Below, piece by piece: positions 1 through 5,958 of a stretch of 64,000 nt of DNA. The notes below the pieces were generated by a model. That model saw only the letters and a program-made list of their open reading frames with translations. It did not search any database and had not been told where the DNA came from. Each line of letters begins with the position of its first letter. Positions within the stretch are counted from its first letter, which is position 1. Source of the DNA: Kangiella shandongensis (GTDB lineage: Bacteria; Pseudomonadota; Gammaproteobacteria; Enterobacterales; Kangiellaceae); NCBI RefSeq assembly GCF_020005365.1, contig NZ_JACNML010000008.1, positions 1 to 64,000 of the forward strand. The letters are read 5' to 3'. A program made the position numbers and the translations under genes.

Positions 1-127
1 CGACTACATCGAAATGTTTTACAATGCCAAGCGACGACATGGTAACAATGATGATGTGTCACCAGTCGAGTTTGAAAAGAACTATTTTATGAAGCTAAAA
101 GGTATCTAGAAAACTTGGGGCGATTCA
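1..127 (+). mobile_element. 3' end of an IS3-family insertion sequence
   Basis: The window opens inside the second open reading frame of an IS3-family element and the element ends near base 127. The terminal bases (about 115-127, ttggggcgattca) read in reverse as TGAATCGCCCCAA, which resembles the inverted-repeat ends of this family. The left part of the element, its partner inverted repeat and any target-site duplication lie outside the window. Directly after base 127 the sequence continues in frame into an AraC-type gene, so the junction can be placed to within a few bases. Confidence 0.75.
2..109 (+). CDS. IS3-family transposase OrfB, C-terminal end (partial)
   Basis: The frame from base 2 to the TAG at 107-109 encodes 35 residues beginning DYIEMFYNAKRRHG and containing SPVEFEKNYF. 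These two blocks are typical of the extreme C-terminus of the DDE integrase domain (rve) of IS3-family transposases, just after the catalytic glutamate. The catalytic residues themselves lie upstream of the window. The stop codon is 18 bases before the end of the element, as is usual for the family. Whether the full element is intact cannot be judged from this window. Confidence 0.8.
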   Translation, partial: DYIEMFYNAKRRHGNNDDVSPVEFEKNYFMKLKGI

Positions 128-464
128 CTCTTCCTTAACAAAGCCAACAAGAAAAAGAAGTATTAAGGAATTCATGGAGAGTAACTACTTAGGCAATTTA
201 AAAGTTAGCGACTACGCAGCTTTAACCGGTAGAAGTCTTTCAACCTTCACTCGGGAATTTAAAAGGCTTTATGGCACAAGTCCCAATAAATGGCTAATAC
301 AAAAACGGCTAGAAAAATCTTCCGAGTTATTGGAAAAGACCAGTATGAGCGTCACGGAGGTTGCTATGGAGGTGGGGTATGAAAACGTATCACACTTCAT
401 TAAGGCCTATAAAAGATTATTTGATACAACGCCAAAGCGGTACAAGTCAGAAAATAATGGGTGA
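128..464 (+). pseudogene. AraC-family regulator, 5'-truncated by the IS element
   Basis: Only the C-terminal double helix-turn-helix DNA-binding domain of an AraC/XylS-type regulator remains. From the ATG at 174 it reads 96 residues with a first HTH around LKVSDYAALTGRSLSTFTREF and a second around SVTEVAMEVGYENVSHFIKAYK. The same frame is open backwards without a stop to the IS end at 127 (PTRKRSIKEFMESNYL), and that upstream piece looks like the normal interdomain linker. The gene therefore originally extended further 5' and lost its ligand-binding domain by the insertion. A truncated protein from 174 could still bind DNA, but no ribosome binding site supports that ATG. Confidence 0.8.
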
Positions 465-558
465 AAAGCGCTATTTTTGAACGGTTTTGAGTAGTTGCGA
501 GTTACATTCTACTCTAAGGTTTGGGTTCTAATAACGAATCACTCGAGTGGAGAATTCA

Positions 559-846
559 ATGAGTAACAATGTCATCGTGCATTTCAATGTAAAAGAAAAC
601 AAACTGCCTGATTTTATGGAAGTGATGGAAAGTGTGAAGAATGATTTACCCAAAGTCGAAGGGTGCATCAGTGTGGACATCTTCAGAAACGTGGATAATA
701 CGAACCGGTTTACACTCGTAGAAACCTGGGACACCGTGCAACAGCACCAAAACAATATTCGAAAATTACAAGAGGATGGCTCGTGGGACTTTATCTCAGG
801 GCTGCTGGCTAAAGAACCAGAGAGTGCCTACTTTGAACAGCTGTAA
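559..846 (+). CDS. Antibiotic biosynthesis monooxygenase (ABM)-fold protein
   Basis: A 95-residue protein with the pattern of the dimeric alpha/beta-barrel ABM family: an N-terminal strand (VIVHFNVKENKLPDFMEVM), a central VEGCISVDIFRNVD segment and a RFTLVETWDTVQQHQ block where a conserved Trp sits. Such proteins include quinol monooxygenases (YgiN-like) and many uncharacterised ones, so the substrate is unknown. The start is set at ATG 559, preceded by GGAG at 549-552. A GTG 12 bases earlier overlaps that ribosome binding site and is less likely. It stands alone between the truncated regulator and a hairpin. Confidence 0.65.
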   Translation: MSNNVIVHFNVKENKLPDFMEVMESVKNDLPKVEGCISVDIFRNVDNTNRFTLVETWDTVQQHQNNIRKLQEDGSWDFISGLLAKEPESAYFEQL

Positions 847-877
847 ACGGTGAAACCGAAACAACCACACCAAATTT

Positions 878-899
878 GCTCCCTGTAGCAGCAGGGAGC
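878..899 (+). terminator. Hairpin after the ABM-fold gene
   Basis: A perfect 8-bp stem (GCTCCCTG / CAGGGAGC) with a 6-base loop lies about 30 bases after the stop at 846. No T-run follows, so it may be a weak or Rho-assisted terminator or a 3'-end stabiliser. Confidence 0.5.
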
Positions 900-1019
900 A
901 CTAACAATACGGAGTGTCATTTGTGATGTATTTCACATTTTGTTCGTCTTTTGCTAGTATCAATGAACAAATAAGGGAAAGGAGCTTGGATTCTTACAAT
1001 AATCAACAGGGGAACGCAT

Positions 1020-1283
1020 ATGAAAAAGCTAATATTCGCTCTATCTCTTCTTCTCGCAGCGCAAGTAGCCGTGGGCTATGACAGTGCCGCTCTGGACAAG
1101 AAAAAGAAGGAAGCTGAGATAATGCTTAATGAGATGAGCTGCCAAAAAGTTAAGGTCGCTTTAGTGGATACCGCTAATGGAATGAATCTTTTTAAAAGGG
1201 AAGACCAAAAAACGGAAGAATATCAAGCCGCACTAGATCTTGTAGGAATGCTAATGAAAAAGGCAGCGTCCTGTATTCAGTAA
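1020..1283 (+). CDS. Small secreted protein of unknown function
   Basis: An 87-residue product with a clear Sec signal peptide (MKKLIFALSLLLAAQVAVG, cleavage near residue 19), leaving a mature protein of about 68 residues rich in Lys/Glu with two cysteines (SCQKV and the C-terminal SCIQ). The two cysteines could form one disulfide in the periplasm. A purine-rich AGGGGAA lies upstream of the ATG. No family is recognised. It is transcribed in the same direction as its neighbours but has 170 bases of upstream space, so it probably has its own promoter. Confidence 0.6.
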   Translation: MKKLIFALSLLLAAQVAVGYDSAALDKKKKEAEIMLNEMSCQKVKVALVDTANGMNLFKREDQKTEEYQAALDLVGMLMKKAASCIQ

Positions 1284-1314
1284 AGAGAAGCAATCAATAA
1301 TAAAAGGGAAGTCA

Positions 1315-1701
1315 GTGTTTAATTTTAACCAACATGTTTATTTATTAGTGACCAAGGGACGAGCTAAGGCAACGGAACTTATCAGTAACGAGTATGCAGA
1401 AATAAGTCTACCTTCGTCGACCCACCCCAGAACGCTAATGGGTAATTTCCATAAAACAGAAGAAGCGTTCAAGAAAATAATAAGCAAAGTCGCACCTAAA
1501 AGTTTTTTCAAACTTTCGCCAGTAATTTACCTACACCTGTTCGATGAAGTCGAAGGTGATTACACCGATATTGAAGTCAGGGCATTCAAAGAAGCGGCTT
1601 TAGGAGCGGGCGGTAGAGATGTGTTTATGGTCAATTCAAGAAGAACATTAACCAAAGAGCAGTTGTTAGGAAGAGTGTTTGTAGAGTTAGAGTATGCTTG
1701 A
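1315..1701 (+). CDS. YjaA-like protein, unknown function
   Basis: A 128-residue cytoplasmic protein read from a GTG at 1315 with AAAAGGGA upstream. The block RTLMGNFHKTEEAFKKI, followed by a proline-containing core and a segment ending EVEGDYTDIEVRAFKEA, resembles from memory the E. coli stress protein YjaA in spacing and in the '(V)E(E/G)-x-s-x-(V/I)E-r' block. It also recalls the C-terminal half of the MreB-type actin fold. This is a resemblance recalled without alignment. Its role is unknown. It lies 31 bases after the secreted-peptide gene and 45 bases before the zinc-ribbon gene, and could be co-transcribed with them. Confidence 0.5.
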   Translation: MFNFNQHVYLLVTKGRAKATELISNEYAEISLPSSTHPRTLMGNFHKTEEAFKKIISKVAPKSFFKLSPVIYLHLFDEVEGDYTDIEVRAFKEAALGAGGRDVFMVNSRRTLTKEQLLGRVFVELEYA

Positions 1702-1746
1702 GTAGTCAAGAATTTCAGTGATAAGTGTCGAGAAAGGGAGTATAAG

Positions 1747-2028
1747 ATGAATTCTGAAAAATATAATAGAAATGTTCGGTTAGTATGCTCTACATGCGGA
1801 GGTACAGACTTTTCGAGTGAAGAAGGTGTAAATGATGCTGTTGGACTAATAGTATGTACCTCATGTGAAAGAGAGTTTACTAAGGATGATTTGGTTAAAG
1901 AAAATAGTGAAAACATTAATGTTCAGCTATCTGAAGCGAAAAAGGAAATAAAAAAAGATATTGCTGATGATTTTAAAAAAAAGCTAAGGAAAGCTTTTTC
2001 TGGGAACAAGAATATTAAGGTTAAATGA
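1747..2028 (+). CDS. Zinc-ribbon protein with charged C-terminal tail
   Basis: A 93-residue protein. Residues 12-41 contain two CxxC knuckles (CSTC and CTSC) 19 residues apart, which is a zinc ribbon. The remaining half is a lysine/glutamate-rich helix (QLSEAKKEIKKDIADDFKKKLRKAF) likely to be amphipathic. GAAAGGGAG precedes the ATG. Its stop codon overlaps the next start by 4 bases (ATGA), so it is translationally coupled to a membrane-anchored protein, and the two probably act together. Function is unknown. The region is AT-rich compared with the housekeeping genes further right. Confidence 0.6.
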   Translation: MNSEKYNRNVRLVCSTCGGTDFSSEEGVNDAVGLIVCTSCEREFTKDDLVKENSENINVQLSEAKKEIKKDIADDFKKKLRKAFSGNKNIKVK

Positions 2029-2501
2029 TGTTAGATTCAGTTGATGTTGGTGATTTAATTGCCGGACTTGCATTACTTCTGTCAGCCTATGCAACATGGC
2101 AAACAGTGTCGTTTAATAAAAAACAAAGATCTCTTGTAGACAGCCAAGAAAGGTTAAACAATCTTTTATTAGAGAAAGAAAATGATGGTGTTCTGAAAGA
2201 GAAAAAAGCTGACCTTGGTGCATCTTTCATTAAGTTGGGTAGCAGTAAATACAGGCTAAAAGTTTGGAATAAAGGTGTGTCAACAGCTAGAAACGTAAGA
2301 ATAGAATTTCCAGAAGGAAATAATGTAATAATTCCCTCTGAAGTATCAGATAAATTCCCAATGGAAAGTTTAGAAAGACATCAATTTGTAGAACTTATTG
2401 CAGCAGTACACATGCAAACGAAAAGAAAGCATGTAGTGCGACTTATCTGGGAAGATGATGCGAAATCTCATAATGAAAAGCTAGTTTACCCAACATTATA
2501 G
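2025..2501 (+). CDS. Membrane-anchored protein coupled to the zinc-ribbon protein
   Basis: A 158-residue protein with one N-terminal transmembrane helix (about residues 9-27, LIAGLALLLSAYATWQTV), then a coiled-coil-like charged segment (residues 30-60) and a beta-rich C-terminal domain (RLKVWNKGVSTARNVRIEF...), which reads like a small Ig-like or beta-sandwich domain. Most of the protein would lie on one face of the inner membrane; topology is uncertain. The start overlaps the stop of the upstream gene by 4 bases. No function is recognised. Codon usage is AT-biased, in keeping with an accessory origin. Confidence 0.55.
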   Translation: MMLDSVDVGDLIAGLALLLSAYATWQTVSFNKKQRSLVDSQERLNNLLLEKENDGVLKEKKADLGASFIKLGSSKYRLKVWNKGVSTARNVRIEFPEGNNVIIPSEVSDKFPMESLERHQFVELIAAVHMQTKRKHVVRLIWEDDAKSHNEKLVYPTL

Positions 2502-2645
2502 ATGAGAGAAACTACCATTATTGACCGGGAGTTCGCCTCTAGCATGCAGGTGTTGGAGTTACACTTTAATATTCTGGCTTTTTACTGACCTTGCCCATCG
2601 GTAAGAGTAAAGCCTTTTATTGGGCATTTAATGGAGGAGGAAATT

Positions 2646-2780
2646 ATGTCTACAACTGGAGAAAAGCCTGGAGAAGGCACTTATACTTGCAATAATTGCG
2701 GAGAAAAGGTAACGCTTGATGATCATGATGATACGTTGCCACCTTGCCCTAGTTGTCATGAAACTGAGTACACCCCATAG
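2646..2780 (+). CDS. Small zinc-ribbon protein (44 residues)
   Basis: A short gene with an excellent ribosome binding site (GGAGGAGG at 2633-2640) before the ATG at 2646. The 44-residue product starts MSTTGEKPGEGTYTC and carries two CxxC pairs (CNNC at 15-18 and CPSC at 34-37), forming a rubredoxin-like zinc ribbon. Stand-alone ribbons with this 'TGEKPG-G-Y-C' opening are a recurring small bacterial family of unknown role. The strong ribosome binding site and the family pattern argue that it is real despite its size. Confidence 0.7.
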   Translation: MSTTGEKPGEGTYTCNNCGEKVTLDDHDDTLPPCPSCHETEYTP

Positions 2781-2930
2781 ACTGTTTAGACTTTAGGTGT
2801 CTCATAATATTCACCAAAAAGTAATGGGGTGCTGTGATGCACCCCAAATAATTTAACCATTGGGTATGAAGTACAATTTAAAAGTACTCTCAAAAGAGTA
2901 TAAACTGTAACAGCTAACTTTCAGTACACA

Positions 2931-3406
2931 AACGTTATGGTAGGGCAAGCAGTTGCATCATGACCGAACGATGTATCGACATATTCTTTTATGGGCTGTT
3001 CATGGATCGCGATATTCTTCGCGAAAGACAAGTTATGGCTGTAAATCCTCGGCGTGCCTATGTGGATGATTATGCTCTGTGTATCGGCAAGCGTGCGATG
3101 CTCGTTCCGTCTACTGATTCGCGCGTTTATGGCATGGTGTTTGCGCTGACTCACTGCGAGTTAGACAAGCTCTATAGCGCTCCGGGTCTGGAACAATATC
3201 GGCCGGATGCGGTACTCGCTTGTTCCATGGACGGTGACCCTTTGCCCGCGTTGTGTTATAACTTGCCAAAAGCTCCGGGACCAGACGAAACCAATGCTGA
3301 CTATGCCGCTCGGCTCCGAGCCGTTCTCGCAAAGCGTAACTTTCCTCCGGAGTATATCGCGTCCATTCCGTAGAGTGTATGGGCGTATAACAAGTGAATG
3401 CGGACG
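2931..3406 (+). other. Possible integron cassette remnant around the GGCT-like gene
   Basis: AACGTTATGG at 2931-2940 resembles the right-hand end of an integron attC site. GTATAACAAG at 3385-3394, followed 4 bases later by TGCGGACG, resembles the left half of another attC (compare the well-known TAACAATTC...CCGAC arrangement). The 470 bases between them carry one gene, visibly richer in GC than its surroundings and placed with the short margins typical of a cassette. The matching half sites and their palindromic fold were not found, and no integrase is present, so this is a hypothesis. Confidence 0.35.
2960..3373 (+). CDS. Gamma-glutamylcyclotransferase-like (GGCT/AIG2) protein
   Basis: A 137-residue protein that opens DIFFYGLFMDRDIL, matching the first strand and substrate loop (usually YG(T/S)L) of the GGCT/AIG2 fold, and contains VYGMVFALT and LDKLYSAPG, typical of the middle of the domain. 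Family members release 5-oxoproline from gamma-glutamyl peptides or cleave gamma-glutamylamines. The catalytic acid usually follows the middle block, and a glutamate (LEQY) is present there. The gene is conspicuously GC-rich compared with its neighbours, with Arg/Ala codons unlike them, suggesting transfer, possibly as an integron cassette. Confidence 0.6.
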   Translation: MTERCIDIFFYGLFMDRDILRERQVMAVNPRRAYVDDYALCIGKRAMLVPSTDSRVYGMVFALTHCELDKLYSAPGLEQYRPDAVLACSMDGDPLPALCYNLPKAPGPDETNADYAARLRAVLAKRNFPPEYIASIP

Positions 3407-3429
3407 ATATTAAGGCTTACAAGGACATC

Positions 3430-3912
3430 ATGACTACTCCAATTATTATTCTGGTTTTATTAACATCACCTTTGTTTATAGCCTGGCTTATTTCGAAAGT
3501 AAAAGGTTCGGAATTAGAGGTAGGTAAATTTGCTTTCTGGGGACTGGGCATTGCCTTTATCTTTTTTTCGATAGGGCATGTTGTTAAAACCGAAGGTATG
3601 GTGGAAATGTTACCGCCCTGGGTTCCATTCCGGTTAGCATTGATTTACTTAACAGGCTTATTAGAAGTCGCTATTGGAGTTGCTCTGTTTGTTCCCAAGT
3701 TTCAGGTCCATGCGGCGAAAGTGGCTGTCATTGTTCTTATCGTGTTTTTCCCTGCGAACATTTATGCAGCCGTAAACAGCATTGGTCTTGGTGGTCATCA
3801 GTGGGGGCCTGTGTATTTGCTTATTCGTACACCTTTGCAATTTATTCTGATTGCATGGGCTTATTTCTTGTGTGTGAAAAAAGATAGTAAGCTAGAACCA
3901 CAGAGCGCGTAG
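3430..3912 (+). CDS. DoxX-like membrane protein
   Basis: A four-helix inner-membrane protein of 160 residues. Segments include PIIILVLLTSPLFIAWLI, FWGLGIAFIFFSIGHVV, a block MLPPWVPFRLALIYLTGLLE and GHQWGPVYLLIRTPLQ. These last two are characteristic of the DoxX-like family, whose biochemical role is mostly unknown (some members are linked to thiol or quinone chemistry). The start is placed at ATG 3430, preceded by AAGGA at 3421-3425. A GTG at 3394 would add 12 polar residues and falls in the attC-like sequence. Confidence 0.65.
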   Translation: MTTPIIILVLLTSPLFIAWLISKVKGSELEVGKFAFWGLGIAFIFFSIGHVVKTEGMVEMLPPWVPFRLALIYLTGLLEVAIGVALFVPKFQVHAAKVAVIVLIVFFPANIYAAVNSIGLGGHQWGPVYLLIRTPLQFILIAWAYFLCVKKDSKLEPQSA

Positions 3913-3948
3913 AAAACGTATGTTTATACTGAAGGTGTCAGGGAAATC

Positions 3949-4344
3949 ATGAACAAGGCAATCCATTTCAATACCTCGATGTTTGATGTTACGAAGGAAA
4001 AAGAGAATCCCATTAATCCGATATATGGGGCTTCTCTTCTGGAGTGGCTAAGAACAAGGTTGAAAGACAATATAGATATCTCAGAGCCGGACGTAGAGGA
4101 TTGGGGCTGGTTTAGTGAGTTAGACTATGCGGGAGCTAGCTACTTGATCGGAGCTTGTGCACATTTTAAGGAAGGTGATGATCCATCATCGGAGATCGAG
4201 TGGGTATTTCAGGTTCATAAATATCGTAGCCTAAAAGAAAAATTACTGGGTCAAAATAAAATGACCGTTACTGATACATGCTTTCAGTTCTTTAAAGAGC
4301 TTTTTGAGAAAGAGCCTGAATTCAAAGAGGTAGAAGTTGTATAA
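3949..4344 (+). CDS. Hypothetical acidic protein
   Basis: A 131-residue cytoplasmic protein without signal peptide or membrane helix, acidic and rich in aromatic residues (DVEDWGWFSELDYAG). The C-terminal third (KMTVTDTCFQFFKELFEKEPEF) is predicted helical. The start follows CAGGGAAATC. No family is recognised. Small acidic orphan proteins in accessory regions are sometimes immunity proteins, but no toxin is adjacent, so no function is proposed. A T-tailed hairpin follows, so it is probably a single-gene transcript. Confidence 0.5.
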   Translation: MNKAIHFNTSMFDVTKEKENPINPIYGASLLEWLRTRLKDNIDISEPDVEDWGWFSELDYAGASYLIGACAHFKEGDDPSSEIEWVFQVHKYRSLKEKLLGQNKMTVTDTCFQFFKELFEKEPEFKEVEVV

Positions 4345-4362
4345 GTCAATGACGAGGCTAGC

Positions 4363-4389
4363 AAACGACTGCCAAATGGTAGCGTTTTT
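4363..4389 (+). terminator. Rho-independent terminator
   Basis: An AACG..CTGCCA stem pairs with TGGTAG..CGTT around a two-base centre with one bulged A, followed by a T-run (4385-4389). It lies just after the stop at 4344. Confidence 0.55.
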
Positions 4390-4431
4390 GATACGTGCCA
4401 TAAATGCCCAGAAACTGGTTATAGGTAGACA

Positions 4432-4794
4432 ATGGCACCTTTAATCATTCTAGCCCTATACAGCTTAATGTTCTTGCTTATTAAGTTAGTCGTTCCGCTT
4501 GAAATGAGTGACGAGGTGCGGCTGGTTTTTAATATAGTGGGAGGTATTGGAGTACTGGTGCTGCCAATAGTCATATACTCGTTTATTGACTTCAAGTTAA
4601 CACAGAGAGCTGTCAATGTGGTGGGTAAAAATTGGTGCCAAGTACATGACAAGCAATTCAACAAGGTTGACATGCATAAAAACCATTTCACGCTCGTTTA
4701 TCAAGAGGGGAACAAGAAAGCTCGGAAGAAATTTAGAGTTCGTTTTATTTTAACAACCTGGTTTGTTAAATCGGTAGAGTGGTTAGATAAGTAA
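4432..4794 (+). CDS. Small membrane protein, unknown
   Basis: A 120-residue protein with two transmembrane helices (about residues 3-22 and 29-52) and a basic soluble tail (KNWCQVHDKQFNKVDMHKNH..., residues 60-120) that ends in a hydrophobic strand. The tail looks like a small beta-rich PH-like or SHOCT-free cytoplasmic domain, but this is only an impression. No strong ribosome binding site is visible; TAGGTAG lies upstream of the ATG. No family is recognised. It is isolated, with about 80 bases of non-coding sequence on each side. Confidence 0.45.
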   Translation: MAPLIILALYSLMFLLIKLVVPLEMSDEVRLVFNIVGGIGVLVLPIVIYSFIDFKLTQRAVNVVGKNWCQVHDKQFNKVDMHKNHFTLVYQEGNKKARKKFRVRFILTTWFVKSVEWLDK

Positions 4795-4872
4795 CGCGTT
4801 TACGGATCGTTGTCGGTATATTGTAGGCGTGGTTTCATGCTGTTTTCTGATAGTGAATAAGGGAGAGTAAGA

Positions 4873-5292
4873 ATGGGTTGTTACAACAAGATTGAAATTA
4901 ATGCGTCACCAAGCGCAGTGTGGGACAGAGTGTCTAACTTCCATGATCTGTCCTGGGCGCCAGAGGTGGTGACATCAGTCGAAGCCGTTGGTGACAAAAA
5001 GGGAAATGAAGTTGGTGCCAAGCGCATTTTAAATGGCGCGATTCATGAAACGCTTATAGAGCATGATGCTGACAATCTAACATTTACGTATTCAATTGAT
5101 GATGGACCGGGTCCTATCGCTAAGGACGCGGTTAGTGATTATATCGGTGTGGTGAAAGTCTGCGCTGCTGGTAACGGCACATTAGTCGAATGGAGCTCAA
5201 CGTTTAATTCGGATAACGAAGATGATGTTGTTGAGTTCTGTGATCCCATTTATCAAGCGTTATTATCGGCATTGAAATATTCAATGTCATAA
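4873..5292 (+). CDS. SRPBCC (START/Bet v1-like) protein
   Basis: A 139-residue protein with the SRPBCC layout: an N-terminal strand and helix (IEINASPSAVWDRVSNFHDLSWAPEVV), a middle beta-sheet (GAKRILNGAIHETLIEHD...FTYSIDDGPGP) and a C-terminal helix (EDDVVEFCDPIYQALLSALK). The fold forms a deep hydrophobic pocket used for lipids, polyketides or other ligands. This subfamily is close to the 'polyketide cyclase/dehydrase' group but the ligand is unknown. GGGAG lies upstream of the ATG. It converges on the sortase gene 53 bases away. Confidence 0.7.
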   Translation: MGCYNKIEINASPSAVWDRVSNFHDLSWAPEVVTSVEAVGDKKGNEVGAKRILNGAIHETLIEHDADNLTFTYSIDDGPGPIAKDAVSDYIGVVKVCAAGNGTLVEWSSTFNSDNEDDVVEFCDPIYQALLSALKYSMS

Positions 5293-5345
5293 AGTAGTCA
5301 CGGATTAATTTAAAACAAGGTACTTACAAGCGCATTACGTGGTTA

Positions 5346-5915
5346 TTAAACTCTTTCGCCATGCACCAAATAGCGTAACGGTCCACCGGTTTGCAGTGTG
5401 TTAAATGGGTAGCAGGTGATGAGGGTGATTTGGTTCTCACCTCGATCGTAGAGCGTGTCTTTATCGATATGGTGGATTTCGTAGCCTGTTATTTTATAGG
5501 TAAATTTTTCGCCTTCTTTATTGGTGACGATAATCGGATCACCGACTTTCAGGTACTGCAGAAACTCGAAGTGGGTATCGCGGTGGCCGCCGAGGACGAC
5601 GTGTCCTTGTTCTGTCAGTTTTGAGCTGGATAGAACATGCCCCGGGCCGAAGGCAAGGTTTCGCCCTGAGGCGCCAGCCAGGACGATTTGTTCGATGTCC
5701 TGCGATGGTGCTTCGAGTTTGGCCACGGGATACGTATCGGCCCATGACCAAGGTTTATGGGGCTTGCCGTCTTCGAGAGTTTGCTGCCATGCGTTTTCGA
5801 GCAAATGCTGTGCCAGTATAGCTTTGGCTTTGATGTAGCCGGCCTGACCAAAAGCGACGAGGCTAATGGTCAGGAGGGCACAAAAGATGCCGTATTTGCG
5901 TAAGAAGTTTTTCAT
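5346..5915 (-). CDS. Class GN sortase
   Basis: A 189-residue membrane-anchored cysteine transpeptidase of the type found in marine Gram-negative bacteria. Residues 8-25 form the N-terminal signal anchor. The active-site triad is visible: His111 in LGGHRDTHF, Cys168 in TLITCYPF and Arg181 in GPLRYLV. It faces the periplasm. It lies 43 bases after the gene for its presumed substrate, a VIT/vWA protein, on the same strand, and the pair is a known unit (sortase plus dedicated target). What the substrate is joined to in a Gram-negative envelope is not known. Confidence 0.9.
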   Translation of the reverse strand: MKNFLRKYGIFCALLTISLVAFGQAGYIKAKAILAQHLLENAWQQTLEDGKPHKPWSWADTYPVAKLEAPSQDIEQIVLAGASGRNLAFGPGHVLSSSKLTEQGHVVLGGHRDTHFEFLQYLKVGDPIIVTNKEGEKFTYKITGYEIHHIDKDTLYDRGENQITLITCYPFNTLQTGGPLRYLVHGERV

Positions 5916-5958
5916 GGCGTTTATCTCTCTATTCCTACTAGTTTTTCTACTTATTTTA

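Noticed and set aside
547-558. GTG as the start of the ABM-fold gene
   Set aside because: It overlaps the only good ribosome binding site (GGAG at 549-552), which is correctly spaced for ATG 559.
4363-4389. attC site between the 3949 and 4432 genes
   Set aside because: The arms fold round a two-base loop and are followed by T-residues, so it behaves as a terminator; the core-site sequences of attC are absent.
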